A stretch of 64,000 nucleotides of DNA from Arbacia lixula (taxonomy: Eukaryota; Echinodermata; Echinoidea; Arbacioida; Arbaciidae). A model generated the notes under the pieces. That model was given only the letters and a program-made list of their open reading frames with translations. It had not been told where the DNA came from and did not search any database. A program made the position numbers and the translations under genes. The stretch spans positions 5,637,642 to 5,701,641 of the forward strand of contig OZ022595.1 of NCBI GenBank assembly GCA_963669155.1, read 5' to 3'. How positions within the stretch are numbered: the first letter of the stretch is position 1; each line of letters starts with the position of its first letter. Positions 1-12,420 of this stretch are shown piece after piece.

Positions 1-1471
1 CCTTTGCTCCAACATTCCCAGGCATACTATAAATCGTACACAAGAAAATATGCTAGAACTACTTACACTATTTCTAGGCCAAGGATAAACTTGAGACTTG
101 TATACAAATTTTCAGATCCCCTTGCTACATATTCCACACCAAATTTCACAATTTTGTTTGTTTAAAGCCCTGGGAACAGGGTCAATCTTTGTAAATCTAA
201 TTGTACTTTCCTCCAGGAGAGGAAAAGGGGGAAATGTCCTTCAGTCTGCGGTATTATTGGCCTAATAATGCGTGGATCAACACAGGTGTGGTTTCTTCGA
301 CAAGATGGTTGAAGTTCGGCAGAAAATATTACAACGATTAAGGGTGTGTTTATATCCAGTTTTCAGTTCTGATGAGTGAGATGTAAAAACACTCTTTGCT
401 TATTCTACATCAGTGTTTCTATACATTAATAGTGGCAGTAGCACTTAAAATTCATAAATCGGCAGATATGAAGACAAGAGCAGATGAAAAGATGCGTGCT
501 ACCCCTGTACGTGGTGCCTGTTAGTGCTAGGTCAACCTAACACACAGTACCAGAAGTTCGAATTGACATATCTCTTCCTTTTTCCTTTTTTTAAATTGAC
601 CTTTAAAGACAGGGTAGCCAATTTACATAAGCAGCAGGAATGAGCAATAAACCCTAACGATAACGTGTATGAAATTTCAGTCATAGCTTCACTCTTAAAG
701 GAGAAAGAAACCCTGATAATTGATTGATTTGAAATAAAAGCAGAAAAATACAAAAAACAAGATTGGCAAAAGTTTAAGAAAAATCAGACACATGAGAAAG
801 AATTGATCACTAGCACTGATTCCTGTCTCTGTTGGTCAATAATGAGGTGTGTAACATACATAAACGAGACAATATACAGAGCATCACTTGCCTACCTTCT
901 ATATAGGGAGCAAACATACAGAGTAAGTGATTAACCATTTTAAACACAAATAACTTCCTTATCAAAGATCTGATTTTTCTAAAATTTTTGCTTATCTGCT
1001 TTTTCTAATATTTCTGCTTTTATTCAAGTTAACTTCTTCCACGGACATAATGCTGCCTTACTCTGACAAAAGGAAGGAAGTGACAAATCACTCTAATCTG
1101 GGATATTGGTATTCTTAGATTGTGCCCAGCATTCCTGACATACGGCCAAAATCTGGACAAGAAATATTCATCTTGCTGTGAGACATTCCATCTAACATGA
1201 TGTGGTTTTGCACTGATGCCAATGCAAGTGAAAGACACATTTTGCTCATTTACAAGAAAAGTCTCTTTTTCAGTTGCTTCCTTTTGTCAGATTAGGGCAG
1301 AATACCCCTTGAAGTTTTGGTGAAACATGTTACAATGAATTGGAAAGTTTATCCTTCTTGGATGAAACGCAAACAAGCCACATCCTGGGAAAGCTCTAAA
1401 CTTGCCATCTCAGGCCTGCTATGTTGCTTCCATACCATTCTCTGTTGGGGCATGTTTCCCTTTCTTTGCAG

Positions 1472-1537
1472 GTTTCCTTTTCACCTCTGATTTCTCAGGG
1501 CAACAAAGTCTGCAGAAAAGATGTCTAGAAGCTGAGG
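1472..1537 (+). CDS. Candidate 66-nt cassette exon
   Basis: On the plus strand TTTCTTTGCAG precedes the segment and GTGAGT follows it. The 66 nt keep one open frame (GT + 21 codons + G) reading FLFTSDFSGQQSLQKRCLEA. Both splice signals are good and length is a multiple of three. No neighbouring exon was found and the peptide is not recognised, so this may be chance. Confidence 0.2.
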
Positions 1538-2660
1538 GTGAGTCTTCACTATCGCTATGTTGGGAAATGATCCAGAATAGGTAGTATTCTGTTGTACTGT
1601 ACAATAGTATTCTGATGCACATATTTAAGATGTACATGTATAACTGCAAGACGTGCACACATGTACCAATAAAGCTGTTAATAAAAGGAGCTAGGGTTGT
1701 TTGAACCCATACTTCCCCTTTATTTCATGCATTTGTCCTTTCCCTGTTGTTAGTACCAGCTGCAAAAATATCCCTACTATTTCTTGAAAGCTCCATTCAG
1801 AACAATCACCATGTCTTATATGATGGAACCCTGGTTATATCTTAGAGGAGGTCTGATTGGAATATTTTGCATCTTCCGTTTCATGAAGACGCACCCTCTG
1901 AGTCTACAAGGGCCCTCAGGATCAGAACTCTGGAAGAGGGACTGGAAACTCAAAACCTCAATAACACAATCAGAATGTGTCCAACTTGTTTTCCTTGGCT
2001 AGGAGTTTGATGTAAGGAACTTTTCATGCTACATACGTCTTTCATGGTAACATTTCCCACATGATTTTAAATTAAAAGTTGAGATCAACTTTTCAAATAT
2101 TTAGAATTTGACCTTGAAGTTCACAGCTGAAAGAAACCCTGCTCCAAAGAATGGGTTGAAAACTCTTGGGGAAAACTCCGCAGGGAATAACTGTTTTCTT
2201 TTCATAAAATTTGTGTTTTCAGGTCTGCAGGATTATTTGGTATTGAATAATTGCGTTTTTGTGTGAAGAATACAGGTTTTCATAGCAGCCTTTATACTTT
2301 TTCTTTTCTCTCAGCTTTTTGTCTGGGCCTTAAATATCAACAAAATAATATGTACCTGTGTGTCTACAATGCAGGTACCTGAAAGTATGCTGTATGTACA
2401 GTGTGTACAATGATATGCATGTTTGTGTGTATGTACATTTTGTGAAGGTTTAGTATGTGTGTCAGTACATGTATGTAGGTATTCACACATTTATCTTATT
2501 GTATGCTTATGTTTGTATGTATGTATGCTTGTTATATTTGTTAATTTGTTTATTTGTATAGTTGTACAGTATGTTTTCAAGTATGCATGGATGTATTGTA
2601 TGCAGAAGTGTTTGCCTACATGTGTTTGTCTTACTATGCGTCATATGTATGTGTCATCAT

Positions 2661-2749
2661 TTATACTCTTTGTGTGCCATGTGTGTTTTTTTTTCACAAG
2701 TAAAACACAAATATCATAAAGCAGCAGTGCATCTGGCACAACGGGTTAA
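2661..2749. mobile_element. piggyBac-like TTAA palindrome P1, copy 1
   Basis: Left end TTATACTCTTTGTGTGCCAT, centre with TTTTTCACAAGTAAAACACA, right end CAGCAGTGCATCTGGCACAA then CGGGTTAA. Confidence 0.6.
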
Positions 2750-2817
2750 TGCATATTATGTGGGTGTGGGTGGGTCATGTGGTCAAGCTCACAGTGAACA
2801 GGGGGGAGGGGTAGAAT

Positions 2818-2876
2818 TTAACCCTCTCAGTACCATTGGCATGAACATGTGTAGAATGGTAATGCAGTGTTGAAGG
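2818..2876. mobile_element. TTAA palindrome P2, copy 1 (right end eroded)
   Basis: TTAACCCTCTCAGTACCATT and GGCATGAACATGTGTAG match the 18.4-kb copy; the far end is not clear. Confidence 0.4.
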
Positions 2877-3529
2877 ATTGTTACAGAAAGTATTTCAACA
2901 GTTTAAAAACTAATGAAGGTGCGTGGGCTAGTTTGGAATGGAGGGGGACCTACTTACTGGCAGAACAAGGCATGGGATTGACAGCTGGCTCAATTCCACA
3001 ACCCAACTATGCAGCAGGATACATACTTCTATTCTAGATATGTGGGACTAATGACAATTCCAACACTACGACGACAGAGATGGATCAAAATGACTTTGCA
3101 GTATGTTTGATATCTTGGGCATGTGTTGAAGCAACGAACAATGTGCCATGAACTGAGACACTATCAAATATCCCTCTCCTGCATGAATACATCCATTCAG
3201 AGAAAGTGCCATTCATTTTCATTTCTGTCTGACACAAACATATCAAGGTGAAATATATGAAGACAATGTCAAATTGATTTACATCAATCATAGACATGTC
3301 ATAAATATTTGCCATGTGCAAGCACAGCTGGTGAGTGTCACACTCAATTAACTGAAATAAGTGGCAAATTAGTTCATAGACAACACTTCTTATTCACCTA
3401 CTTTATAATATCATTTTCAATGCAAACTGCTGAATAGGAGTGCTATTGTAGAACAATCCTTGCAATTAGACCTGAAGTCAACAATTTGTGTATCTCTAAT
3501 CACAAAATTTAACTATCTTCCTTTTTGAC

Positions 3530-3671
3530 CCCTTTCCTCTTTTCTCTTTCTTTCTGTGTCTTTGTCTCTATATCTCATTCCCTTTCTTCCTTTCTCTCTC
3601 TCTTTATTTTGTTTGTTTCTTTCTGTCTTTCTTTCTTTCTCTCTCTCTCTCTCTCTCTCTCCCCCCCCCCC

Positions 3672-3704
<33 letters not shown>

Positions 3705-3795
3705 ACTTTCTCTCCTCCTATCTTCATCCCCCTCTCTCCCTTTCCATTCCCTCTCCCTGCAACATACCCTTGTCTATCTGTCTCTTCTCTTTGCA
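3530..3795. repeat. Pyrimidine tract with (CT)n and C12
   Basis: Plus strand is almost pure C/T with (CT)n around a run of 12 C at 3661-3672. Long open frames here are low-complexity artefacts. Confidence 0.95.
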
Positions 3796-4713
3796 TTCAT
3801 GTTCAATTGAATTTGAAGACAAAGTAAGTAAAATCATGAAATGACCTACTACCTGTTTATCACTCTGCAATACATCATGCATGGAAGCTATGAACAGTTC
3901 ATCGTGCCCATCAAAAATGAAAAAAAAAATATTGTTGTCTTTGGCTGAAACTTAATGAGGGGTAATGATGTACATGTATGCAATTTACAACAGTGCATTA
4001 ACCTTGGCTGATCAAGCTAGCATTCAATTAGAGCTCAATTGTAGAACGTGATCATTGAAAGGAATATATATTTTTTAAATGGTCTCATGGTTACCTTCTG
4101 TAAAGAAAAAAAAAACATTGTTAATATTATGACAGTAGTAGAAGGAAAAAATAGAAGCACTTTAAGAGATACAAAGACATTATGCTTTCTTCTTGAACAT
4201 AATATAATACCATAAACATACCAACAGGCATGAAAAAAGGAATCAAATCAACATATGAAAGATCATAATGATCGATTTCAATCCAATCAAATATGCATCA
4301 TATTTATATTTCGCATTACAATATAATAAATATCTACCTCACAGCACTATTGCAACACCTGCATGTACTATACAATTTGGCAATTGTCCCACATATCTAA
4401 TCAAATATTTGATGTCCGTGCTCTTTGCATGGAAACTGAAGATCACATGTTGAATGGTCACAAATACCTTGCCCATATTTATGATGCTATTTTGCTATAT
4501 CCTGTGCTCCATAGACCATCATTTATACCATGTTTGACACATACTCCTTTCTATCGGGAAACAAAGAAGTAAAATGCCATACCTCTATAGATGTGTTCAC
4601 ACATGAACAATCATCCAATTTTTGGGGGAAGTTTGGACTTAATACTTTAGCAAATAATTATGATATTCATCACCATTCTCACTTCCTATTATGAAGACAA
4701 TATCAGTTACATA

Positions 4714-4944
4714 CACTGCAGCTCAAAGGAATTGGCATAGGGAAAGGGAAAGGGAAGAAAGGGAAGGAGCCTCAGTTTTAAGCCGCTGTATATTTTGTCC
4801 AGTTCAGCATGAAACACGATGCTTTAGCCTAAAAAACATTGTGCTTCATGCTGAGCTGGACAAAATATACCACGGTTTAAAACTGTGGCTCCTTCCCTTT
4901 CTTCCCTTTCCCTTTCCCTATTCCAATTCCTTTGAGCTGTTGTG
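4714..4944. mobile_element. Hairpin MITE, TA-flanked, copy 1
   Basis: The 231-bp element is one long inverted repeat. It starts CACTGCAGCTCAAAGGAATT and ends with the complement, and the arms include AAAGGGAAAGGGAAG, TTTTGTCCAG and CAGCATGAAACA. TA dinucleotides at 4712-4713 and 4945-4946 fit a Tc1/mariner-type target duplication. It has no coding capacity. Confidence 0.88.
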
Positions 4945-5795
4945 TACTACCACCATAGCAACTGCCTTCCTGTTTTTGGTGCTGCTGCTATAGCTACTAT
5001 CTCACCCACCTCTCTAAAGTCTCCTCTCATACTCTCTCATCCTTCTTTATCTTCTTGAACTCTTCTACAACGATGCTTATCATGAAAAACAATAATTACA
5101 AGAAGATAAAGAAGAAGATGAAGCAAGAAAAATGAGAATGATATCAAGCCTGAGAAAACACACTATGAGGGAAGAGAAGAAATACAAGAAGTATGAAGTC
5201 ACATTCAGACAATGCTACAATTATAGTAATACATGTATGATCAATATATCACATCCATGTTCAACAATGTATTAGGTTACCATAAATATGTTTTTGAACA
5301 CATTGCTATCAGTTGCATGAATATCACAGCATGAATTTTTTTGAGAAACTGCATTGTTATCATACATCCTATTAGTGTGAATGTGTCTGTATTTACACAA
5401 AGAGAAAAACCCTTTCAGCATCGTGTCAAATTTCCTCACACACGTACTAACAGATGTCCCCTTCCCATCAAAAACTACACACACCAAATATTAGCCTTCC
5501 ATGTATAAATTCCACCATAAAAAAATGGGATAACACAGTCTATTTGAATGTAAAATACCATATCGTACACACCATCATCGATCAAGGCATATGAGAGATA
5601 GAACAGAGGAAAAATCAATGCGCGGATACAAAAGAGGATTTCCTCGCTCGAGGGGACGGAAAATGTTGGTTACGTGACCTGCGAAGAGTACAACGATTCC
5701 GCGATGATTGTGGATAACGCCTCAGGACGGTGTTTCATTCCCGCCATGTTCTATGATGCAGGCGTGTACTATTTGCCTCAATTAGGGGTAGGGAT

Positions 5796-5999
5796 TAGCC
5801 TGCATTCCAGGCTGTAGGATATTTCTGATCCAGACTAAAAAATAGAGTCTTGTATATTAAGACTAGTCATTTTATCATTGTCCTCTATTCTCTTTTGGAG
5901 GAGCCGGGAAGACAATTGAGAATGATTAGTCTACTGCAGTCAGACTCTTTCGTTGAATAGTTTGGTTTAGAAATGCCTAACAGACTAGACGCTAGGCTA
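5796..5999 (+). mobile_element. AGCCTGG-ended MITE, copy 1
   Basis: About 204 bp with imperfect ends TAGCCTGCATTCCAGGCTG and the complement, which may include a TA target duplication. The internal block GATTAGTCTACTGCAGTCAG is shared with the other copies. Orientation is set by that block. Confidence 0.7.
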
Positions 6000-6205
6000 G
6001 GTATGGATGGGTGGTAGTGGTGATGCATGGAGGCTATTCATACAACTCAGATGGAAGCTAGTAGAGAGGACAGAGAAAGTTAGTGATTCATGAAAGCACA
6101 TGAGACAGAATAAATGATCCAATCCAAATGAGATTTTTGATTTTTTCTAGGAGAAACAGTACAAATGCAAACACGTCTCATCATACCAATTCCAAAGGGT
6201 TGTCT

Positions 6206-6294
6206 TTACCTCTGTGTATGTCATGTGTGTACTTTTTTACCAGTAGTATACACAACACAAAGGGTGACAAGTTATGTTCACCCTTATACGTTAA
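6206..6294. mobile_element. P1 palindrome, copy 2 (diverged)
   Basis: The left half CTCTGTGTATGTCATGTGTG and the core TTTTTTACCAGTAGTATACA match the family; the right half is eroded but ends in TTAA. Confidence 0.45.
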
Positions 6295-9200
6295 TTCTCA
6301 CATTTAAAAAAATGAGGAAATCATTTTCACTTCTTGACTTGATTTCAAGTTACTGGGTGAAACTCCATCGTAGGTTTTTACAAATTGCAGCGATTCTTGA
6401 TCTTGCAGCATTTGATGGAACGTAAGACGTTTTTCACATGCAAGATTATTAGGAGTGGCGAAGCTTTACAGTCATTTGAAAACTATGTATGCCTACTTAA
6501 GAAGATCACTCTTATTAGCTCGAATGAAATCTTCTTACAGATTCACAAAGAATCACAAAGTGAGGATAAGCAGATAAATACAGCATCAACATTTTAAGTC
6601 GGGAATTAGTACTTTCACATTTAATGATAAATACAAATACTACTGCAGACCCTGAAATCGTTAAGCGTTTCTTTGTTCTCTGTAATAGTGAACATTTAAT
6701 CCATGTTATCCTACTCACAGTACAGCCATTTTGATGGAGAATGATCAGCTATACGTGAGACTTCATCACATTAAAGTTACTAAAAAGCCTGCCATTTCTG
6801 AATCAAGAAATTGGCGCGATCAAAAAGAAACTGAGCTTTATGTTAATGAAGTCACAAATACACACACTTTTTGGTGTTGATTTCCTTTTTGTCACAAACT
6901 ACCTTGCTAATTTGTATTATTTGCCTGTTATGTACCAGTAGAATTATTATTAAATAACTTCTATTGGTTATCCAGTGAGAGGTCCAATCTGGCATTTCAC
7001 CACCTTTGGTCTAATGACAACCCACCTTTGGTCATATCATACCCCTTGGTGGTGATGCAATGGTATTTTAAGGCAAAAGATTGATGCTATAAAATCTATT
7101 AAATCTTTGTACAGATCCACAATGCATAAAAAGTTAAAAGATCAACACCTGAATCCTGATATCAAATTGAGAAGTACCGGTAGTACAATTTGATAATAAT
7201 GATGATTTGTATTTGACTGAAAATTGAAGTGTCTCTCTCAGATCTTTTTAATCCTGTACATAGAGTATGCCCCAAAATTGATAAATTTGTCATGTTGGAT
7301 AAACAGTATTCAATTAAAATTGTAGGTGCTGAACATACGGGTATAGGTCTTTAAATAGTTGCTGTGACATTAGTACAGGCAGAACAAAGTGTTTATACCT
7401 CAATTAATAAGATCTTTCTGTGCCAGTCAAACTCTGCTGTAAAGGATTTGTGTGTTTTTCTTGTAGAAAAAATGGTTCCAACTCACAACAAGACGACCAT
7501 GAAAAAAAATCTGCTCAAAACGTAGCATTGATTTTTACACCCTTAACTGAAAAGGCCACTTAACCATTGACTTCTACAGCTTTTCTTTAAATCAAAGTAT
7601 TGTCCAACAAATTGCCAATATTTGATCGTCAAAGAAATACCTGTAGGTTTCTTCAAAGCGGACAATTCATGTGACATGGTGGAAAATCCTGAACACAAAG
7701 CATAGCTGCTATGAATAGTTCGAGCAAATAATGACTCCTGTCAAATACTGAAACGGCAGCGCCCTTGGCCATTGGGGTCTGATTACTACCAGGCCAATGC
7801 ACAATGGAACGAGGCCAGCACAAAGTGAATGCCTTTCATCACACAAAAGAGCAGAAACACTAATCAACGATTCTATGGTACTCTAGTAGCTTACATCAAA
7901 AGTCAATGGAGTCCACAAATGTGTCCTTTATCCTAGCTTCCCTCAAACATATTAAATTTATATATCTCTACAGATGAAGACGTGAACATTAGGATATAAA
8001 TTGATTTACTTGTTCATATATGAAAGATAGATAAATGTAAATCGAAGTAATGTCACAGGAGCATTAAGATGTTTCAAAATGATGCACATTCAATTTTACA
8101 GCTTTTTCATACTTAAGCTCCATACAGTATGCTACACTGCATAAATCATGTATGCATCAAAATATAATTCATCCATATGGCCAAAAGAAGCCTAAAATGT
8201 TTGAAAAGTTGCAATGATTCTGAAATATTTGCATGGATATGGACAAATTCAAAGTGATGCTACAAAAGAGAAGAGAGAAGGGCAGAAATTTGAACCAGTA
8301 GTCCTGCTGAGATACAAATGCTATTTTCTACATTCCAACAGTTCTGTTTCTATTTGTCTTGTCATCTTGACACCAGTCAGTTATTTCTGGGTGTGCCTAG
8401 GATAGACAAATTTGCATCACAACATGGCAAAAACAGAGATCCAAATAAAATCTTCATGAAGTCATGAAATGAATGTTTCTTTTTTCCAGTACATTTGTCA
8501 AAACTTATCCTTGCAACTTGCCTTCTCATTTCCATGAAAAGTCAATGGCAAAAATACATCCGAATGATCTTTACCATAAAAGTCTAGTAGTTAATTTTTC
8601 TTCAATAGCAAATACAATCACTAGGAATTGTCAATGGAAAGAACAAGGAAAATGTTTAAATCAGAACTCTGATCCATGCTTCCAAACATATGGAAGATTA
8701 AATATTCTTGTTAAAGGTGTTTTCTACCATTGCTGAATTTCCATTTATCAGGATATAAAGGGGTGGTACATGTCACTGTTCTAAAAATATGTGAAAAATG
8801 TAAACTAGCCAGGCTGAATTTTAAGCCATGAATTAAATCATCCTATAACTGTGTGAGAATCCCCTAACTGTGACAGATTAAGCTAATCCTCTTACAGTAA
8901 TTAGGTCTGCCTGACTGCTAGAGAGTCACAACAATACCCCTACTAATGCTTCACATCCCCCTTTTTATCCAGACTAAATAGCTGAAGCTGTGGCCTCTTG
9001 GCCAGAGCTACTTAATTTACTGCCTGAGTGAAATAAATAAAGCATGGTTGCTACGGCAGTAAATTACAGCTATCCTTCATTTGCAAATGATATGTTGGAT
9101 GATGGTCCCAAGATCTTTTTGATAGATTACAAAATTATGACATGTAAAATATTGGTGTAGATCTAAATTGCATCTTACTGCCATAAGATTAGCATTCATA

Positions 9201-9773
9201 ATGAACTTATCTGTGTATTACTGAACGTGTGAGAAATCTATGTGCTACCAAAAGTTGCATTTAATTGTCAATTGTACAATCCCCTCATCACAGAAACCTA
9301 CAACACACAGCATCCATACAGTCATGTTGATCTCCTCAAACCTCAATCCCTCATTACATCTCTCTCTCATTATCAACCTCTACAGTGAGACTAATCTTGT
9401 CATTCTCTCAGTGTTCACTATGATTCAAGATGTTATTTCAAGTGTAAAGACAAAACCAACCAAACCCAGGCAACTAAACAAACGTATCTTCCCTACTGGA
9501 CCCGGCATAGAATGTCATTATTGCTTTAGCCGGTGATGAAAAGAACATAATTACAAACCTCTCTGCATCCACAGTTTTCATTATCTCTAGGAGATGTTTG
9601 CTGATTGTAGATTGCACTTGAGGATTGTAATGAGGGCTACTTGCTATGAATCCTTGATGAGTTCCATGCTAATTAGTTCTTTGAAGGGGTGCATCTTGAG
9701 TTGTAACATCAACAGATTGCCTTCAAGCTCAGATACAAGCTATTATCAAGATCACTCTAACGACTACCCTACC

Positions 9774-9802
9774 TATCTCTCTCTCTCTCACTCTCTCTCT
9801 CA

Positions 9803-9836
<34 letters not shown>

Positions 9837-9921
9837 GTCCTTCTCTATGCCTCTCTTACTTTCTGCTAACCCCTCCCCTCTCCCCCTATACCCCCACTCC
9901 ACATACCTTTCAGCCCCCTCT

Positions 9922-9989
<68 letters not shown>

Positions 9990-10042
9990 TCTCTCATACT
10001 TTGTCTCCTCCTCATTACATCTCTGTCTCTCTCTCTCTCTCT
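9774..10042. repeat. (CT)n microsatellite, compound
   Basis: Three (CT)n blocks, the longest at about 9929-9987, separated by C/T-rich DNA. Confidence 0.95.
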
Positions 10043-11194
10043 TGTCATCCAAGTCTGAAATTAACCATTTACATTTTTTAATTGATTATGTATAACAATG
10101 ATAGTCTCCAATCTTCTTTAAAATATGCCATAAGATAGCAGTGATGCAACAAAGATGAATGAAAGATAAACAAGTACTCCTGCAGTAAATTTTTCCCATA
10201 AGAGAGCTGCAGGAAATCATATTCAACTGCCGATAGGGGCTGGCATGCTTTGTCTACTAGTGAAAAGGAAATGAAAGATTTGGCAGAGAAAATGAAAATT
10301 TGATGAGATTTTCTCAGCATTTGACCAAGTACTGCTGACTTGCTCTTGTCCATTATTAATGAAATTTCTGTTTTCTCAGCAAGTCATTCATAGAGATATT
10401 GTATTTGCTTTGGTGAGGAAACCTTTATGAGTGCGCATATATGACTACTTGTACAGTACATGATAGGCTACTCCACAGGGAGTGAATATGAAGTACACAC
10501 ACTATTTCTTGCTATAAAGACTCACTCAACTTTAGCGGACTATCATAGGGTTTTAACAAGGAAATGGAGATTGAACATCTGAAGAAAAAAGTATTGATGA
10601 AGATGATGATGAAGATGATTAGAACAATGTAATTATATTCATAACAATATGAAACAATCAAATCAGTATTAATCTACATTTTCCATAAACAAATGTAGTT
10701 CTGTATAAAGCCAGAATCAAATGGATGCATTTTACACAGTTCAAGATTGAGTCATGATGGCATACAACACATTGTAACTTGGTTACCACTTTCATATGAG
10801 TTAGTAAAGGTTGAGTCTGGATTCATACCAAACCCAACCCACACACCAAAGTGCTCTTTACCATGCACTCACTCTACACTCCCACATAGAGAAGTGGGTT
10901 GGGGAGTGCAGAGTGAGTTTGGCCTGTAAGTGGTGTAACGCAAAATATCAAAATGGCACCCCCACTTTCAATCTATTTATACCAGTTTTCAGCAGTGAAG
11001 CCCTTTCACAAAAGTCATAAAAACTTCCCATAGATCAACAGTACATCCTATATGAAATCTTTGCCATCCAGGTAGCTTCAAAAAGGTTTTCATGTAAAAT
11101 TAAATGTAGCTTTGTTTTACGTTTGACACATATCCAATTTTGACCAGATTCTACATCCATATAATATATTGCACTGGTTGGCAGCGAACTGCTC

Positions 11195-11590
11195 TCCTAG
11201 ATGCATCACTGCAGTAAGGAAAGCCATGATGTGCACTGTTATAATTCAGATCTCTTGGCTTCATGAAGCAATGGGTTTTGGATGACCCCTTTAAAACTCA
11301 ACCCAAAATCAAGCGATCACTTTAATTTGATTACGATTGAGGGGTCGACAAAAGAGAAGGTGGAGAGTCGAAATATCATCATACACAACCACAGCAACAT
11401 GGAACAGAATGACACCAAATAGAAGCAAATGGAAACTGATTGAGGAGGGCTTCATGCGATAACGGTTGAACAATGCCTGATCAGTAAAGTCATATTTCAG
11501 TTATGATATTGTAATGGAGGTCCTTATAAAAATAGTTCTTCAATTTTTCTGTGGTAGTTACACCTTTTTATTTTGTTGAACTGCACAGTA
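11195..11590 (+). repeat. Dispersed repeat D1, split by a LINE fragment
   Basis: TTTTGGATGACCCC...GCGATCACTTTAATT on the left and AGTCATATTTCAGTTATGAT with TTTTTCTGTGGTAGT on the right align in order with the 15.97-kb copy. The LINE fragment 11339-11484 sits between them. Confidence 0.55.
11339..11484 (+). mobile_element. Second copy of the same LINE 3' end, inserted in an older repeat
   Basis: The plus strand reads RGRQKRRWRVEI, TATWNRMT and KLIEEGF, the same C-terminal tail as the 53.3-53.7 kb copy, and the nucleotide match is long. It starts at GAGGGGTCGACA and ends near TGCCTGAT. The flanks (11195-11338 and 11485-11590) together resemble the dispersed repeat at 15970-16195, so this LINE fragment seems to have landed inside that repeat. 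It lacks the long ATC/GAT tail. Confidence 0.75.
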
Positions 11591-11780
11591 AAGGATAGTA
11601 GAGGTAATGATTACGGGCCATAATCATTTCGGGCCAGGTGAGCCACACATGAAAAAATACAAACACAAAGCAAAACAACAACATACTACAGAAAACATAT
11701 GTGAAACATGATTGTCTGAAAACATACATCACATGCTTTTTAAATAACCCCCCAAAAGAAAATAGATTTTGTTTATTTAC

Positions 11781-11948
11781 CACACGGAAGTCATCTGGAA
11801 ACTCCTGGCTCCAGTATCGTGGTGTCAGTGTAAAAAACTTCTCCACCTCCGGCGAAAAATGCACGGCTTTCCGTGGCCGCCACCGAGAAATATTTTCCAG
11901 CTCTCGGATAGCGCTGTCCAGAATGCATCCCGATTCCTGATTCCTCAT
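11781..11948 (-). CDS. Probable first coding exon of an unrecognised protein (gene Y)
   Basis: The minus strand encodes 56 codons ending in phase 0 at a GTG/GTAAAT donor. I chose the ATG at 11948 because its context is CCCACCATGAG. An in-frame ATG at 11999 is also open but has T at -3 and an in-frame TAA just upstream. The peptide opens MRNQESGCILDSAIRELENI, then RWRPRKAVHFSPEVEKFF, and ends with QEFPDDFRV. KAVHF matches the RVxF form ([RK]xVxF) used to dock protein phosphatase 1, but such short motifs occur by chance. Codon use and GC are higher than in surrounding DNA and the 3' side turns AT-rich at the donor. The family is not recognised. An alternative is an internal exon using the AATCAG just inside the reading frame as acceptor. 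Confidence 0.55.
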
Positions 11949-12420
11949 GGTGGGAGAAAGATCCACAGGAACCTTATATGTTATGGCACCACCAATCATG
12001 TATTGAGTCAGTTATTGCACAAGATACATCTATGCACTTTCCTCACGACTGGGTTGAAATATTGCACAATGATTCAAATGGGTACTCACTATTGTCCCGT
12101 GCAGTATCCACTTAAGAGCGCAATCGGTGAAGACAGGGTTTTTATTATTATTTGAGTTTTCAATTCTGACTGCGAGCGTTAATAAAGTGCCCTCGCTAAG
12201 GTCACATGGATCTCTGGTGTAAGTGTGATGCCTTTCTCTGCTGGACCGGATCTCCACACCGCCGCATCATGTTCTTGGTTAAGGAATGAGAGATGGGTTG
12301 CCGTAGCGAGTGGATTCCGGGATGACGAGTTTGTTTCCTCCGACGACGCCCATTGTCCGGGCCAACACTTGTCAAGCGGAATTTGAGAGAGCGTGAGGTG
12401 ACAACTCTCACTTATTCATC
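11949..12420 (-). promoter_or_regulatory. CpG-richer leader/promoter region before gene Y
   Basis: The DNA between about 12030 and 12400 holds many CpG dinucleotides in an otherwise CpG-poor region, and its short open frames look non-coding. Its position directly behind the gene Y exon suggests a 5' UTR and promoter on the minus strand. No clear TATA box was found. Confidence 0.35.

Larger units (their letters stand above)
1..3529. other. Left-edge non-coding DNA
   Basis: AT-rich, apart from the candidate exon at 1472-1537 and the two TTAA palindromes at 2661-2876. AATAAA occurs twice near 1667-1680 but no upstream gene supports a 3' end. 2340-2640 is TGTA-rich, imperfect microsatellite-like DNA. 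Confidence 0.5.
4947..9773. other. Non-coding stretch with two CpG-richer patches
   Basis: Besides the elements at 5796 and 6206, two GC-richer patches stand out. At 5640-5790 a plus frame is open for about 60 codons (GYVTCEEYNDSAMIVDN) with a possible GGG/GTAGGG donor. At 7640-7840 a minus frame is open for about 60 codons. Neither is recognised or has convincing splice sites on both sides. Confidence 0.4.

Noticed and set aside
1667-1680. AATAAA pair as a gene 3' end
   Set aside because: No coding exon upstream supports it; AATAAA is frequent in AT-rich DNA.
6990-7063. Small foldback with CACCACCTTTGGT and GGTGGTGATGCAATG
   Set aside because: Pairing is weak and no second copy was seen.
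10864-10918. Imperfect hairpin CACTCACTCTACACTCCC facing GGGGAGTGCAGAGTGAG
   Set aside because: Single copy here, with no target duplication; it could be chance in a C/A-rich stretch.
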